This document shows, one piece after another, positions 52,728 through 63,400 of a stretch of 64,000 nucleotides of DNA (its first letter is position 1; the number at the start of each line of letters is the position of its first letter). Below the pieces are notes generated by a model. The model saw nothing but the letters and a program-made list of their open reading frames with translations. It was not told the DNA's origin and made no database searches. Source of the DNA: Pedobacter antarcticus (GTDB lineage: Bacteria > Bacteroidota > Bacteroidia > Sphingobacteriales > Sphingobacteriaceae); the NCBI RefSeq assembly GCF_900112985.1, contig NZ_FONS01000004.1, forward strand, positions 62,001-126,000, read 5' to 3'. The translations under genes were made by a program, and so were the position numbers.

Positions 52728-53830
52728 ATAAATTTCTGTCCAAATACAGACTTAACGTCTGCGACAATCTGTTTAACACTTTGCTCCTCTGTTCTAGGGC
52801 AGATTAATAATGTGTTATTCGCCTCCACAACAATATAATCATGTAAACCCTGCAGGATAACCAGTTTATCCTCAGGGACATTGACCATGCAATTGGAAGA
52901 GTTAAACATCATTACCTGTTCTGATGGGATAACGGCATTACCGACATAATCTTTCTCAGCCATATCGTAAATTGACGCCCATGTTCCAAGGTCGGACCAG
53001 CCAAAGTCTGCAGGTAATACATAAACATTGTCTGCCTTTTCCATGATTCCAAAATCTATTGAAATATTGGTGCACTGTAAATAAGCGTTTCCGATAAAGT
53101 TCTTTTCATCTGGCGTATTATACGCCGATGCGCCAAGGTGGAAAATCTCGTACATTTCCGGCAGATGTTTGCTGAATGCATTATTAATTGCTTTGGCAGA
53201 CCAGATAAAAATACCGGCGTTCCAAAGAAAATCACCGCTTTGCACAAAAGATCTTGCTAGTTCTATATTCGGTTTTTCTGTGAATATTTTAACTTTATGA
53301 ATTTCAGGATCCTTCTCCAGAGTCTGTTCGACGTACTGTATGTAGCCATATCCGGTGTCCGGGCGGCTTGGTTTTATACCCAGAGTGATCAGACATTCAT
53401 TTTCCCTGGCTGCATCAAGTGATTGATTAATTGCAGCTATAAAAGCATCCAGATTTGAAATCGTATGATCAGAAGGAGCAACAACAATGGTTGCATTTGG
53501 ATTAAGTTCTGCAATTTTCATAGAACCATAAGCCACACAAGGTGCGGTGTTACGCATAATCGGTTCTGCCAGAATCTGATTTGATTTTAATTCGGGTAGT
53601 TGTTCCTTAACTTTATCTATATAGATCTCATTAGTTACAACAAAAATATTTTCAGGCGGACAAATTTTAAGAAATCGTTCGTAAGTACTTTGGATAAGCG
53701 TTTTTCCTACTCCAAAAAAATCAATGAATTGCTTTGGATGTTCAATTCTACTTACAGGCCAGAAGCGGCTTCCGACTCCGCCAGCCATTATTAATGCGTA
53801 ATTGTTTGAGTTCATATTGTGATTAGACAT
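52724..53830 (-). CDS. Mannose-1-phosphate guanylyltransferase
   Basis: 368 residues. Nucleotidyl-transferase motif LIMAGGVGSRFWPVSRIEHP, then EPIMRNTAPCVAYGSM, VAPSDHTI and FTEKPNIELARSFV; these are typical of GDP-mannose pyrophosphorylases, giving GDP-mannose for surface glycans. It lacks the C-terminal isomerase domain of bifunctional ManC. The first ATG is 3 bases after the kdsD stop, so the two are co-transcribed; an in-frame ATG at 53815 is an alternative start. Confidence 0.93.
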   Translation of the reverse strand: MSNHNMNSNNYALIMAGGVGSRFWPVSRIEHPKQFIDFFGVGKTLIQSTYERFLKICPPENIFVVTNEIYIDKVKEQLPELKSNQILAEPIMRNTAPCVAYGSMKIAELNPNATIVVAPSDHTISNLDAFIAAINQSLDAARENECLITLGIKPSRPDTGYGYIQYVEQTLEKDPEIHKVKIFTEKPNIELARSFVQSGDFLWNAGIFIWSAKAINNAFSKHLPEMYEIFHLGASAYNTPDEKNFIGNAYLQCTNISIDFGIMEKADNVYVLPADFGWSDLGTWASIYDMAEKDYVGNAVIPSEQVMMFNSSNCMVNVPEDKLVILQGLHDYIVVEANNTLLICPRTEEQSVKQIVADVKSVFGQKFI

Positions 53831-53833
53831 CGT

Positions 53834-54799
53834 TTAGAGTAATCCTTCATGCAGAAGGTCGTGCAAATGTAAGATACCAAAATAGCTATTGTTTTCGGTA
53901 ACTAATAATTGAGTAATATTAGTTGAACGGATCAGTTCGAATGCTTGTACAGCCAGGGTGTTTTTATCCACTGTTTTTGGAGATGAATTCATGATATCTT
54001 TTGCAGTCAGATTCGTAAGATCAGTATACTTTTCTAACATTCTCCGAATGTCTCCATCTGTGATTATTCCGATGATCTGTTCATCTCGAACAACAACAGC
54101 TGCACCTAAACGGTTTTTACTAATTGTTATGATTACATCCTTTACTGCGGAATTAGGTGATACAGTGGGTTTTGCGTTTTTTGAAGAGAGATCACCAGCT
54201 TTTAAGAATAAACGTTTACCCAAAGATCCACCAGGATGATATTTTGCAAAATCATCTGCATTGAAGTCTCTGGCTATCAGTAGGCTAATTGCCAAAGCGT
54301 CACCCAAAGCAAGTTGAGCAGTCGTGCTTGTTGTAGGCGCAAGGTTATTAGGACAGGCCTCTTTTTCAATCGTCGTATTGAGAATGAAATCGGCTTGTAA
54401 AGCCAGTTCCGATTCTAATTGACCAACCATGCCAATCAGGAGATTGCCTGCGTGCTTCAGAAGGGGTATCAGGACCTTAATTTCGGGGGTATTTCCACTC
54501 TTGGAAATACAGATAACGATATCCTCCTGACGGATCATTCCAAGGTCTCCATGCACTGCATCAGACGCGTGCATAAAACTCGAAGGCGTACCCGTAGAAT
54601 TGAAAGTAGCAACGATTTTTTGCGCGATGATTGCGCTTTTCCCAATTCCAGTTACGATTACTCGGCCTTCACAGGCTATAATTCTGGATACTATCGTGGT
54701 AAAATCTTCATTTATGTAGTCGATAAGTCCAAGGATTGCCTGGGCTTCCATCTGTAAAGTGTTGATCGCCGCACTGATAATTGATTTTTTACTTTTCAA
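53834..54799 (-). CDS. kdsD: D-arabinose-5-phosphate isomerase (KdsD/KpsF)
   Basis: 321 residues from a TTG at 54799, the only start between the upstream stop and the conserved part. SIS domain at about 35-170 (VIVTGIGKSAIIAQKIVATF, TPSSFMHASDAVHGDLGMI, SKSGNTPEIKVL) and two CBS domains at about 200-321. It makes arabinose-5-phosphate, the first committed precursor of Kdo for lipopolysaccharide. KdsA, which uses this product, is encoded 2.3 kb away on the other side of recQ. Confidence 0.93.
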   Translation of the reverse strand: MKSKKSIISAAINTLQMEAQAILGLIDYINEDFTTIVSRIIACEGRVIVTGIGKSAIIAQKIVATFNSTGTPSSFMHASDAVHGDLGMIRQEDIVICISKSGNTPEIKVLIPLLKHAGNLLIGMVGQLESELALQADFILNTTIEKEACPNNLAPTTSTTAQLALGDALAISLLIARDFNADDFAKYHPGGSLGKRLFLKAGDLSSKNAKPTVSPNSAVKDVIITISKNRLGAAVVVRDEQIIGIITDGDIRRMLEKYTDLTNLTAKDIMNSSPKTVDKNTLAVQAFELIRSTNITQLLVTENNSYFGILHLHDLLHEGLL

Positions 54800-54887
54800 A
54801 GAGAATTATTTAGTACAATAATGCATTAGTTGATGCAAAATTATGTTATTTTGAATCAAAAATAGCACTGAATATTTTATACACAAA

Positions 54888-57077
54888 ATGGACGTGAAAA
54901 AGTCGTTGTTTGACAACCTGCAAACCTTTTTTGGTTTTGACAATTTTAAAGGCGATCAGGAATCAATTATTACCAATGTTCTTGAGCGCAAAAATACCTT
55001 TGTGATTATGCCGACAGGTGGTGGGAAATCCATATGTTATCAACTACCGGCATTAATGAGTGAAGGTACTGCGATCGTGATATCACCGCTAATTGCGCTG
55101 ATGAAGAACCAGGTGGATCAGCTGAGAGCATTCGGAGGGAGTGATAGTATTGCTCACTTTTTGAATTCTTCCCTGAATAAGTCGGAAATTGCTCAAGTTA
55201 AAAGTGATTTACTGAATGGTCAGACGAAATTACTATATGTAGCGCCGGAATCTTTATCTAAAGCAGATAATATCGAATTCCTGAAGCTCATCAAAATATC
55301 TTTTGTTGCGGTAGATGAAGCCCATTGTATTTCGGAATGGGGACATGATTTTCGTCCGGAATACCGGAGAATACGCCAGGTGATCAGCGGCCTGGGACCA
55401 GATATCCCGATTATTGCATTAACTGCAACAGCTACACCCAAGGTACAGCAAGACATTATCAAGAATCTGCAGATGTCAGATGCCACTCTTTTCAAATCTT
55501 CTTTTAACAGACCAAACCTCTTTTACGAAGTACGTCCTAAAAGGGATGTAATTAAAGAAATTATCCGCTACATTAAATATAACACTGGTAAATCAGGAAT
55601 TATATATTGCTTGAGCCGTAAAAAGGTTGAAGAAGTGGCTGAGGCACTGAATCTGAATGGAATAAAGGCATTACCTTATCATGCCGGACTGGAACCAAAG
55701 GTGAGAGCAGACACACAGGATAAATTTCTAATGGAAGATGCAGAAGTCATTGTTGCTACAATTGCATTTGGAATGGGGATTGATAAGCCAGATGTTCGGT
55801 TTGTAATGCACCACGACATCCCAAAAAGTATGGAGGGATATTATCAGGAAACTGGTCGCGCAGGCAGAGATGGAGGCGAGGGGATTTGTATTGCATTTTA
55901 CGCACAAAAAGATGTGGACAAGCTTGCTAAATTCATGAAGGATAAACCTGTGGCAGAAAGAGAAATCGGAACGCAAATCCTTAAAGAAGTAATCGATTAC
56001 GCTGAATCCGGTGTTTGTCGCAGGAAGCAGATTCTCCATTATTTTGGAGAAAACTTCAATGAGACCGGTTGTAACTGCATGTGCGATAATTGCAAAAAAC
56101 CAAAAAAACTATTCGAGGCAGAAGAACAACTTAAAACTGTTCTTACGATGATCGGACAGATGGGGGAAAAGTTCGATGATGCTCATATTCTGAATGTTTT
56201 GATGGGGCAGGAGACTGCTCAAACGATAGCCTACGAACACAACAAACTGAAGGAATTTGGATGGGGAAAATCTGAAGGAGAAAATGTCTGGAAGTCTGTA
56301 ATCAGACAGGCTGTTCTGAATAATTTTCTTTCGAAGGATATCGATAATTATGGTTTACTGAAGCTGACTAAATCAGGCAGAGAATTTATCGAATCTCCTT
56401 ATAATATTAAATTTATCCTTAATGAACCTATTGAGAGTTCACCGGATGACGATGAGGATGATGTAAAACATGGAACAGGTACTTTAGACATACAACTTTT
56501 ACAACTGCTGAAAGATCTTCGCAAGAAAATTGCAAAGCAGAAAAATGTACCTCCGTTTGTAGTATTTCAGGATCCTTCATTGGAAGAAATGTGTACGCAC
56601 TATCCAATTGCCCCCGACGAATTGAAACAAATTTCCGGAGTGGGAAATGGAAAAGCAATGAAATTTGGTGCACCATTTCTGGAGTTAATTAAAAAATATG
56701 TGGCTGATAATGATATTGAACGTCCAATTGATTTAATTATCAAAACACAGGCGAATAAATCACAGCTGAAGGTTTCTATTATACAAAATGTGGACAGGCA
56801 GATTGGGCTTGAAGATATTGCCAGATCTAAAGGGATCACTTACGATGAAATCCTGAAGGAAATTGAAGCAATTGTGAATTCAGGAACTAAACTAAACCTG
56901 AATTATTTTGTTGATGAGATATTGGATGATGACCGTCAGGATGAAGTCTTTGATTATTTCCGTGCTGCGGAAAATGACTCTATAGACGCGGCCCTGAAAG
57001 ATTTAGGGGAAACTGATTATACCCGCGAAGAAATACAATTAATGAGAATTAAGTTCATGTCAGAACTAGGAAACTAA
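54888..57077 (+). CDS. recQ: ATP-dependent DNA helicase RecQ
   Basis: 729 residues. Helicase core: Walker A MPTGGGKSICYQ, VDEAHCISEWGHDFRPEYR, and motif VI GYYQETGRAGRDG. The zinc-binding region has CRRKQILHYFGENF with CNCMCDNCKKP. An RQC winged helix follows, then an HRDC domain at about 525-600 (LLKDLRKKIAKQKNVPPFVV), then an extra C-terminal helical region. A 3'-5' helicase in recombination and fork repair. Divergent from kdsD. Confidence 0.96.
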   Translation: MDVKKSLFDNLQTFFGFDNFKGDQESIITNVLERKNTFVIMPTGGGKSICYQLPALMSEGTAIVISPLIALMKNQVDQLRAFGGSDSIAHFLNSSLNKSEIAQVKSDLLNGQTKLLYVAPESLSKADNIEFLKLIKISFVAVDEAHCISEWGHDFRPEYRRIRQVISGLGPDIPIIALTATATPKVQQDIIKNLQMSDATLFKSSFNRPNLFYEVRPKRDVIKEIIRYIKYNTGKSGIIYCLSRKKVEEVAEALNLNGIKALPYHAGLEPKVRADTQDKFLMEDAEVIVATIAFGMGIDKPDVRFVMHHDIPKSMEGYYQETGRAGRDGGEGICIAFYAQKDVDKLAKFMKDKPVAEREIGTQILKEVIDYAESGVCRRKQILHYFGENFNETGCNCMCDNCKKPKKLFEAEEQLKTVLTMIGQMGEKFDDAHILNVLMGQETAQTIAYEHNKLKEFGWGKSEGENVWKSVIRQAVLNNFLSKDIDNYGLLKLTKSGREFIESPYNIKFILNEPIESSPDDDEDDVKHGTGTLDIQLLQLLKDLRKKIAKQKNVPPFVVFQDPSLEEMCTHYPIAPDELKQISGVGNGKAMKFGAPFLELIKKYVADNDIERPIDLIIKTQANKSQLKVSIIQNVDRQIGLEDIARSKGITYDEILKEIEAIVNSGTKLNLNYFVDEILDDDRQDEVFDYFRAAENDSIDAALKDLGETDYTREEIQLMRIKFMSELGN

Positions 57078-57082
57078 AACTA

Positions 57083-57901
57083 ATGATCAATTTCGATATA
57101 CCACAGTTAAAACATACAGCATCTGATAATTTCTTTTTAATGGCAGGTCCATGTGCGATCGAAAGTGAAGAAATGGCACTCAGAATTGCAGAGAAAATCG
57201 TTCAGATAACAGATAAGCTGGAAATTCCATATATTTTTAAAGGCTCCTATCGTAAAGCTAATCGTTCCAAAGGCGATTCTTTTACAGGAATTGGAGATGA
57301 AAAAGCACTAAAGATTCTTGAAAAAGTAGGGAAGACTTTTGGTGTGCCCACTGTTACCGATATTCACGAAAGTCAAGAGGCCGCAATGGCTGCAGCTTAT
57401 GTAGATGTGTTACAAATTCCCGCTTTTCTTTGCCGTCAGACTGATTTACTTATCGCTGCTGCCAAAACAGGAAAAGTTGTTAATGTGAAAAAAGGACAGT
57501 TCTTATCAGCAGGTTCAATGAAATTTGCGGTAGAGAAGATTGTTTCCGAAGGTAATAATAAGGTAATACTTACAGATAGAGGTAATACGTTCGGGTATCA
57601 GGATCTGATTGTCGATTATCGTGGTATTCCCGAGATGAAGTCTTTTGATGTTCCTGTAGTAATGGATGTTACTCATTCCTTACAGCAGCCTAATCAGAGT
57701 ACCGGTGTAACGGGTGGAAAACCACAATTGATAGAAACTATTAGTAAGGCAGCTATTGCTGTAGGAGCAGATGGTTTATTTATTGAAACACATCCCGACC
57801 CGGCAAATGCTAAATCTGATGGTGCTAATATGTTGCAGATTGACTTATTGGAAGACTTACTGGTCAAATTGATCAGAATCCGGAAAGCAGTAAATTTTTA
57901 A
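57083..57901 (+). CDS. kdsA: 3-deoxy-8-phosphooctulonate synthase
   Basis: 272 residues. Signature elements: MAGPCAIESEEMALRIAEKI, YIFKGSYRKANRSKGDSFTG, TDIHESQEA, and FGYQDLIVDYRGIPEM with VVMDVTHSLQQPN. It condenses phosphoenolpyruvate and arabinose-5-phosphate to Kdo-8-phosphate. The segment after the barrel lacks the metal-site cysteine of the metal-dependent class as far as I can tell. It starts 5 bases after recQ and ends at a strong terminator. Confidence 0.96.
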   Translation: MINFDIPQLKHTASDNFFLMAGPCAIESEEMALRIAEKIVQITDKLEIPYIFKGSYRKANRSKGDSFTGIGDEKALKILEKVGKTFGVPTVTDIHESQEAAMAAAYVDVLQIPAFLCRQTDLLIAAAKTGKVVNVKKGQFLSAGSMKFAVEKIVSEGNNKVILTDRGNTFGYQDLIVDYRGIPEMKSFDVPVVMDVTHSLQQPNQSTGVTGGKPQLIETISKAAIAVGADGLFIETHPDPANAKSDGANMLQIDLLEDLLVKLIRIRKAVNF

Positions 57902-57917
57902 TAATGCACTGTATTTC

Positions 57918-57952
57918 AGCCCGGTCTGCCTCCAGACCGGGCTTTTTTTTGT
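57918..57952 (+). terminator. Terminator of the recQ-kdsA unit
   Basis: AGCCCGGTCTG (57918-57928) pairs with CAGACCGGGCT (57933-57943), an 11-bp GC-rich stem with a 4-base loop, followed by eight or nine T. Confidence 0.93.
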
Positions 57953-57970
57953 ACAACTTTGAAAGTTATA

Positions 57971-58594
57971 TTATGGGATATTCAGGTACTTATGTGTCTG
58001 AAGCGAAATTTCCCATTTTGGATTTGCCATTACATATTCTACAATCAGTGGCGTTATTTCCTGTGCCTTTGACCATTCTGGTTGCAAATAAAGTTTGCAG
58101 CCAGGTGAAACAGTTTCAGCGTATTTCTCAGCCCATTCAAAGTCACTCTTATTAAATACAATAACTTTAAGTTCGTTTGCGAAAGGTGTAATATCTGGTC
58201 TTGGCGCTTTAAATTTCTTTGGAGAGAGGCATATCCAGTCCCAATGTCCTGAAAGTGGATAGGCTCCGGAGGTTTCAATAAACGTAAGAATGTTTTTCTC
58301 CTTGAGTTTGGCAGTTAGATAATCAAGATTATAGATCAAAGGTTCTCCGCCGGTAATGACTACTGCTTTTCCAGGGAAGGTTTCCGCTTTAGCGACAATA
58401 TCATCTGAAGAGGTGAGCGGATGTAGTTCTGCGTCCCAGCTTTCTTTAACATCACACCAGTGACAGCCCACATCACAGCCTCCTAAACGAATAAAGTATG
58501 CAGCTTTACCTGTGTTATAACCTTCACCCTGAATTGTGTAGAATTCTTCCATTAATGGAAGTAATGTGCCGTCTGCGGGAATATTGTGTGCCAT
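57971..58594 (-). CDS. queE: 7-carboxy-7-deazaguanine synthase
   Basis: 207 residues. A short radical-SAM enzyme with GGCDVGCHWCDVKESW (C40, C44, C47) and VVITGGEPLI, and the QueE-type N-terminus MEEFYTIQGEGYNTGKAAYF. It converts carboxytetrahydropterin to 7-carboxy-7-deazaguanine in the queuosine/preQ0 pathway. No other queuosine gene is adjacent. It ends just beyond the kdsA terminator on the opposite strand. Confidence 0.95.
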   Translation of the reverse strand: MAHNIPADGTLLPLMEEFYTIQGEGYNTGKAAYFIRLGGCDVGCHWCDVKESWDAELHPLTSSDDIVAKAETFPGKAVVITGGEPLIYNLDYLTAKLKEKNILTFIETSGAYPLSGHWDWICLSPKKFKAPRPDITPFANELKVIVFNKSDFEWAEKYAETVSPGCKLYLQPEWSKAQEITPLIVEYVMANPKWEISLQTHKYLNIP

Positions 58595-58688
58595 AAGAAA
58601 GATGCAAAGTTAATTAAAATATACACGGCAAACAGGAATTTTTCAAACGCTAAGCAGTTTGAATGTCAAAAAATGTACTTTAGCTAAT

Positions 58689-59033
58689 ATGAGAACCCTG
58701 CGTTGGCATAAACTTGAAATTGAAATTCCTCGTGATGAAGAATTTATAGTGCCCGTAGCAGTTGCGGGTAAAAAGCTATGTTTAATCCGTCATGAAGGAA
58801 AATTGTATTTAACCCAGAGAAGCTGCCCGCACGCCGGGGGGCAATTAAGCGGCGGTTGGTGTAAAAAAGGAATGCTTATCTGCCCCTTACACCGGTATGG
58901 TTATAACCTGGAGAACGGACGAGGTGCGGAGGGACAAGGAGACTATATTGATATTTATCCTTTGAGAATAGATAGTGATGGACTATATGCAGGGATAAAG
59001 GAAAATCTTTTTAAACGTTTTTTTGGCCGTTAA
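58689..59033 (+). CDS. Rieske-type [2Fe-2S] protein
   Basis: 114 residues from ATG 58689; the open frame starts at a TTG 10 codons earlier but family alignment favours the ATG. Cluster ligands C46-x-H48 (RSCPHAGGQL) and C65-x-x-H68 (LICPLHRYGYN) are intact. No signal or extra domain, so it is a soluble ferredoxin-like Rieske protein that would feed electrons to an unknown enzyme. A TACTTTAG -7-like element is 5 bases before the ATG. Confidence 0.9.
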   Translation: MRTLRWHKLEIEIPRDEEFIVPVAVAGKKLCLIRHEGKLYLTQRSCPHAGGQLSGGWCKKGMLICPLHRYGYNLENGRGAEGQGDYIDIYPLRIDSDGLYAGIKENLFKRFFGR

Positions 59034-59068
59034 ACACGACTTCCATTTCAATTAAGGTGACGCCGGCT

Positions 59069-59470
59069 TTAGAAAGGTTTTTCCACGATGAGCTGGTAAA
59101 CGGCTGGCAAATCTGCTTCTGCCCAGTCTAATTCTGCGAGCAGGCCTGGATCCATCCAAGCAGATTGCTGATGGACATGAAGGGTATGCCGGTATGAGCT
59201 CACGCGGCATATAAAGCAGTTAAGTTCAATGAAGAAGTCTGGATATTGATGCTCTACCGTGCAAAAAAGAGAATCTATGCGGATATCCATTGATAATTCT
59301 TCTTTAATTTCTCTTATTAGTGCTTCTTCGCCGGTTTCACCGGACTCAACTTTACCACCAGGGAATTCAAATTTATCACTCAGATAATCAAATTCGTGTC
59401 TGCCACGTTGCACACATAGAATTTTACCCTGATATATAATAATGGCGGCTACGACTTGGAGATTTTTCAA
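59069..59470 (-). CDS. NUDIX hydrolase (MutT-like)
   Basis: 133 residues from a TTG at 59470; no in-frame ATG is near. NUDIX box: G39-x5-E45-x7-R53-E54-x2-E57-E58, within GGKVESGETGEEALIREIKE, with Ser in place of the usual last Gly. N-terminal VVAAIIIYQGKILCVQRG is typical of the 8-oxo-dGTP/CTP pyrophosphohydrolase group. It probably cleans up oxidised nucleotides; the substrate is inferred. Confidence 0.9.
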   Translation of the reverse strand: MKNLQVVAAIIIYQGKILCVQRGRHEFDYLSDKFEFPGGKVESGETGEEALIREIKEELSMDIRIDSLFCTVEHQYPDFFIELNCFICRVSSYRHTLHVHQQSAWMDPGLLAELDWAEADLPAVYQLIVEKPF

Positions 59471-59694
59471 TTTTTGAAATGGTGTGATATTTTTCTAAAA
59501 ATACAAAAGGCTGGTGAGAGTTCCAGAAAAAGAACCGTGGTATTCGGATGTAAGATTTGTTTATCCAGACTTTACATTCAATTTAAAAATTCTGTTGATC
59601 CCCTGTTTTTTAGATGAACCGGTGGTACAATTTGATTTGTATTTAATCTGTAAATAATATTGCCCTTGTACTTTCGCCCTTAAATAAATAAGCC

Positions 59695-60327
59695 ATGAAA
59701 GACATTAAATTGTTCATATTCCTGTTAGCGTTGACCTTCATCACATTTTTCACCTTCGCAGAAGAGAAGTTGCCTGCAAAAAAAGGTGAAGTGCAGATTC
59801 TGATAGTAGGATTAAATGATAATATCAGGTCTAATTATTATTACGATGCGAGTATAGCCGAGGAAACCGGAATAAATGTGGATAGCGTCGTTAGGAAATT
59901 TAACACAATTATCGCAAAGAACATTGCGGAAGCGTTGCCGAAAAGTGCTTGTAAATTTATTACAGAGAATAGTCAGTCTACCTCTGAAAAACTGGCAGAT
60001 AAAATCGAATTTCACGGGGAAGGGGAGAACTGCAATTCAAGTCTTTCGAAAATCCCTGTGGATACCTATAAAGAAGCACTAAACAAAGAAAATGCAAAAT
60101 ATCTGTTGGTTATTAATCAGCATTATCTGAAAAGGCAGGAACAGCCAATGCGAACAGTTTTTCATATTGTCAGCTATACGTTATATGATCAGGACCAGAA
60201 AGAAGTGCTGACCGGCAACCAATTTTTCACTTCGATGAAGCTGGAATCTGCAGAAAAGATCAAACAGATTAGCCGTAAGAGTACCGCGAAGATAGCCTCT
60301 TCGATTGCCCGTACGCTCGACTTATAA
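59695..60327 (+). CDS. Hypothetical exported protein
   Basis: 210 residues, not recognised. A signal peptide (FIFLLALTFITFFTFAEE) is followed by alpha/beta segments (VQILIVGLNDNIRSNYYYDA, AKYLLVINQHYLKRQEQPMR) and two cysteines, one in KSACKF and one in GENCNSS, that might form a disulfide. The C-terminal half has alternating hydrophobic strands. It precedes a TonB receptor gene by 137 bases on the same strand; a functional link is only positional. Confidence 0.75.
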   Translation: MKDIKLFIFLLALTFITFFTFAEEKLPAKKGEVQILIVGLNDNIRSNYYYDASIAEETGINVDSVVRKFNTIIAKNIAEALPKSACKFITENSQSTSEKLADKIEFHGEGENCNSSLSKIPVDTYKEALNKENAKYLLVINQHYLKRQEQPMRTVFHIVSYTLYDQDQKEVLTGNQFFTSMKLESAEKIKQISRKSTAKIASSIARTLDL

Positions 60328-60464
60328 TTAAGCCACTATTTACCGGAATGCCTAAGGCTTAAATGCCATTTTCCCTGCTTTTTTAAGGGACAGGGGAAAC
60401 TATGTCTTGACCAGATTAAACTCAATTCCTATAAACACAAACCAAACACAAATTAAAAACAAAG

Positions 60465-63400
60465 ATGACTAAATTAATTACCAGACTTTTGACCTGTTGT
60501 ATGCTCCTTTTCTGCACCGGCACAGGTCTGTTTGCGCAGGGTAACCAGGCTATTATTATTGGAAAAGTGCTCGATGAAAACTCCAAACCGCTTATCGGCG
60601 CCAGTGTAAAAGTTAAAAATGAATCTACTGGTTTCTCCACCGGAACGATGACTAATGAAAAAGGGGATTTCATAATTAAGCAATTACCTCTTGGATCACC
60701 TTATTCTATTGCTGTAAATTACATCGGTTATGGCGAACAAAAGAAAACCGGTTATGCGTTAAACCTCGGTGATCAGTTAGAAATAAATTTCAAGATGGAA
60801 GGCAATGCTACTGAAATGAAGGCTGTAGAAGTTGTCGCAAATTCGTTAAAGAATACGGTTAAAACTTTGGGTTCTTCTACTCCGATAACTGCGAAAGATA
60901 TCGCGAAGCTCCCGGTGAACGGTAGGAATTTTACTTCATTAATTGATCTTTCTCCCTTGAGTAATGGAAGCAGTTTAGGCGGTCAGTTGGCCTCTTCGAC
61001 AAATTACACAATTGATGGTATGACTTCAAGAGGCACGATTGCAGGTGGATCTACCGGTAGTGCATATTCTATTTCAATGGAAGCTATACGTGAATTTAAA
61101 GTCGTAACAAATGAGTATGATGTGACGAATGGCAGAGCGGGTGGGGGTACAATCAGTACGGTTACAAAATCAGGTACGAACCAGCTGTCAGGAAGTGCTT
61201 TCACCTTTATGCGTAATGATCAGTTATCCAGCCCGTATGATTTAAGGGGTAATAAAAGAACCCAGGATTTTTCTACCTATCAATATGGGTTTTCACTGGG
61301 TGGCCCAATTGTTAAAGATCGTGCTCACTTTTTTGTAGCATGGGATCACCAGGCGGATTCAAGACCTTTGAATATTGCTAATATTCAATCGTCTGCAGAC
61401 GAAGCTGCTTATAAAGTTACGCAGGCGACACTTGATAAATTTTCGGAGATCGGAAGATCAAAATACGGGTTAAGTAACAATCCTCAATTTGGTTCATTCG
61501 GTAAGAAAAAAGGTACTGACGCTCTATTTGCGAGGGTAGATTGGCAGTTGGATTCAAGAAACCTCTTGACTATCAGAGATAACTTTGTTCATGAAATGGA
61601 TAATCAGTCTGAAGGAGATAACTCAGGTATAAATCTTTACGAAGTTTATATTAACCGTAAAAAGACAGATAACAGTTTAATGGCATCACTACGCTCAGTA
61701 TTGAGTCCTAAGTTGACTAATGAATTGAAATTACAGCACTTTTTTGAGAACGTAGAAGTATTACCGAATTCAGAATTACCTTCCGCAAGTATACCGCGTG
61801 CAATTGTTGAGAATGTGGAATCTGTCGCAGGTGAAAATACCTATTTCAATTCAATTCAACTCGGCGGACAGCGGTTTGCGCCGGAGTGGTTCAAGAGTAA
61901 CGTGGTACAGTTAGTCAACAACTTATATTATAACACAGAAAAAATCAATTTCACTTTCGGTGTCGACCTGATGTATAATACAATGCATTCCCGATATGGC
62001 AGTGAAATGAACGGACGTTTCTATTTTACCGGAATGGATAACTTTAACAACCTTACCCCTTACCGTTATGCCAGAGAGATCAATATTGTAGATGACCCTA
62101 GTACTCGCGTTAATTCACTCAGTTCGGGCTTATACGCACAGATGGAAACTAAACTTGCCCCGGGTCTGGATATGATGGCGGGTCTTCGTCTTGACAATAC
62201 ACAATATCTAAACAAAGCAAACTTTAATCAGTTAGTAAACGACAAATTAGGTATACGTACAGACAATAGTATCAATACATTACAATTCCAGCCAAGAGTT
62301 CAGTTTACATGGGATATCAATGAGCAGAAAAAAGATATCATCCGTTTTGGTGGTGGTCTTTTCGGATCGAATCTTAATCCTTATTCGATGATCAACAATA
62401 TGTTGTTTGATGGTTCAAGAGTGGCATCTGTAGATATTCAGGGTGCATTGGTACCTACGCCTAATTTTCCTGGTTACAGGCAAGACCCCTCTACAGCTCC
62501 GGGAACAGAATTATTTGATATCAAAGGTGTAGAAAAACTAATTACAATAAACACTAACAGTCCGGATGCTAAAGTTCCGAAAATCTATAAAACGAACTTC
62601 TCTTATAACCATTTTTTTAGTGACCGTTTAAGGGTTGGTATCAGCGGTTATGCTTCTTGGGCGCGTAATAACTATATGTACATAGATCGTAACATGGTTG
62701 ATAAACCTTATTTTACGATCGAGGCGGAAGCAAACAGGGGAGTCTATGTACCAGCATCCAGTATTAATACAAAGAATGGAGCGACGAACTGGATCAATGG
62801 CCGTAAAACTAATGAAGTTGGCCGTGTACTTGAGCTAGTGAGTGACGGTAAGAAGAATCAGTATGCAGTTGTAGTTGACGGTACCTACCGTTATTTTAAA
62901 GATGGCCAGGTATCGTTCTCTTACACCTGGAATGACTCAAAGGATAATACATCGTATAACGGTAACGTAGCTAATACAGCAACCTTAGATCAAATGGTAT
63001 TAGACGATCCGCGTGATTTGAGTAAAATGAGCTACGCAAATAACCAGTTCCGTCATAAGGCTGTATTCTACGGTACAGCGCCAAGTGTATGGGGAGTAAC
63101 TTTCGGTTTACGTTTCTCCGGGATTTCAGGAACAAGATATTCAATGGCTGTGAGCGGTAACGTGAATGGAGATTTTGTTTCCTCTAATGACCTTGCATAT
63201 ATTTATAATCCAGCTGATTCCAGAACACCGGAGTATTTGCGTGCAGGGATACAGTCAATTCTGGATAACCCCGATGCAAAGCAGAGTGTAAAAGATTATA
63301 TCAATAACAATCTGGGTAAGGTTGCGGAACGTAACGGTGGCGTAAACGGTTTTTATGGCGTATTCGACATTCGTCTGGCGAAGCGTTTTAAAATTGAGAA

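Noticed and set aside
60371..60400. Imperfect stem TTTCCCTG / CAGGGGAAA before the TonB receptor gene
   Set aside because: Needs a bulge and has no T-tract; too weak to call a terminator for the exported-protein gene.
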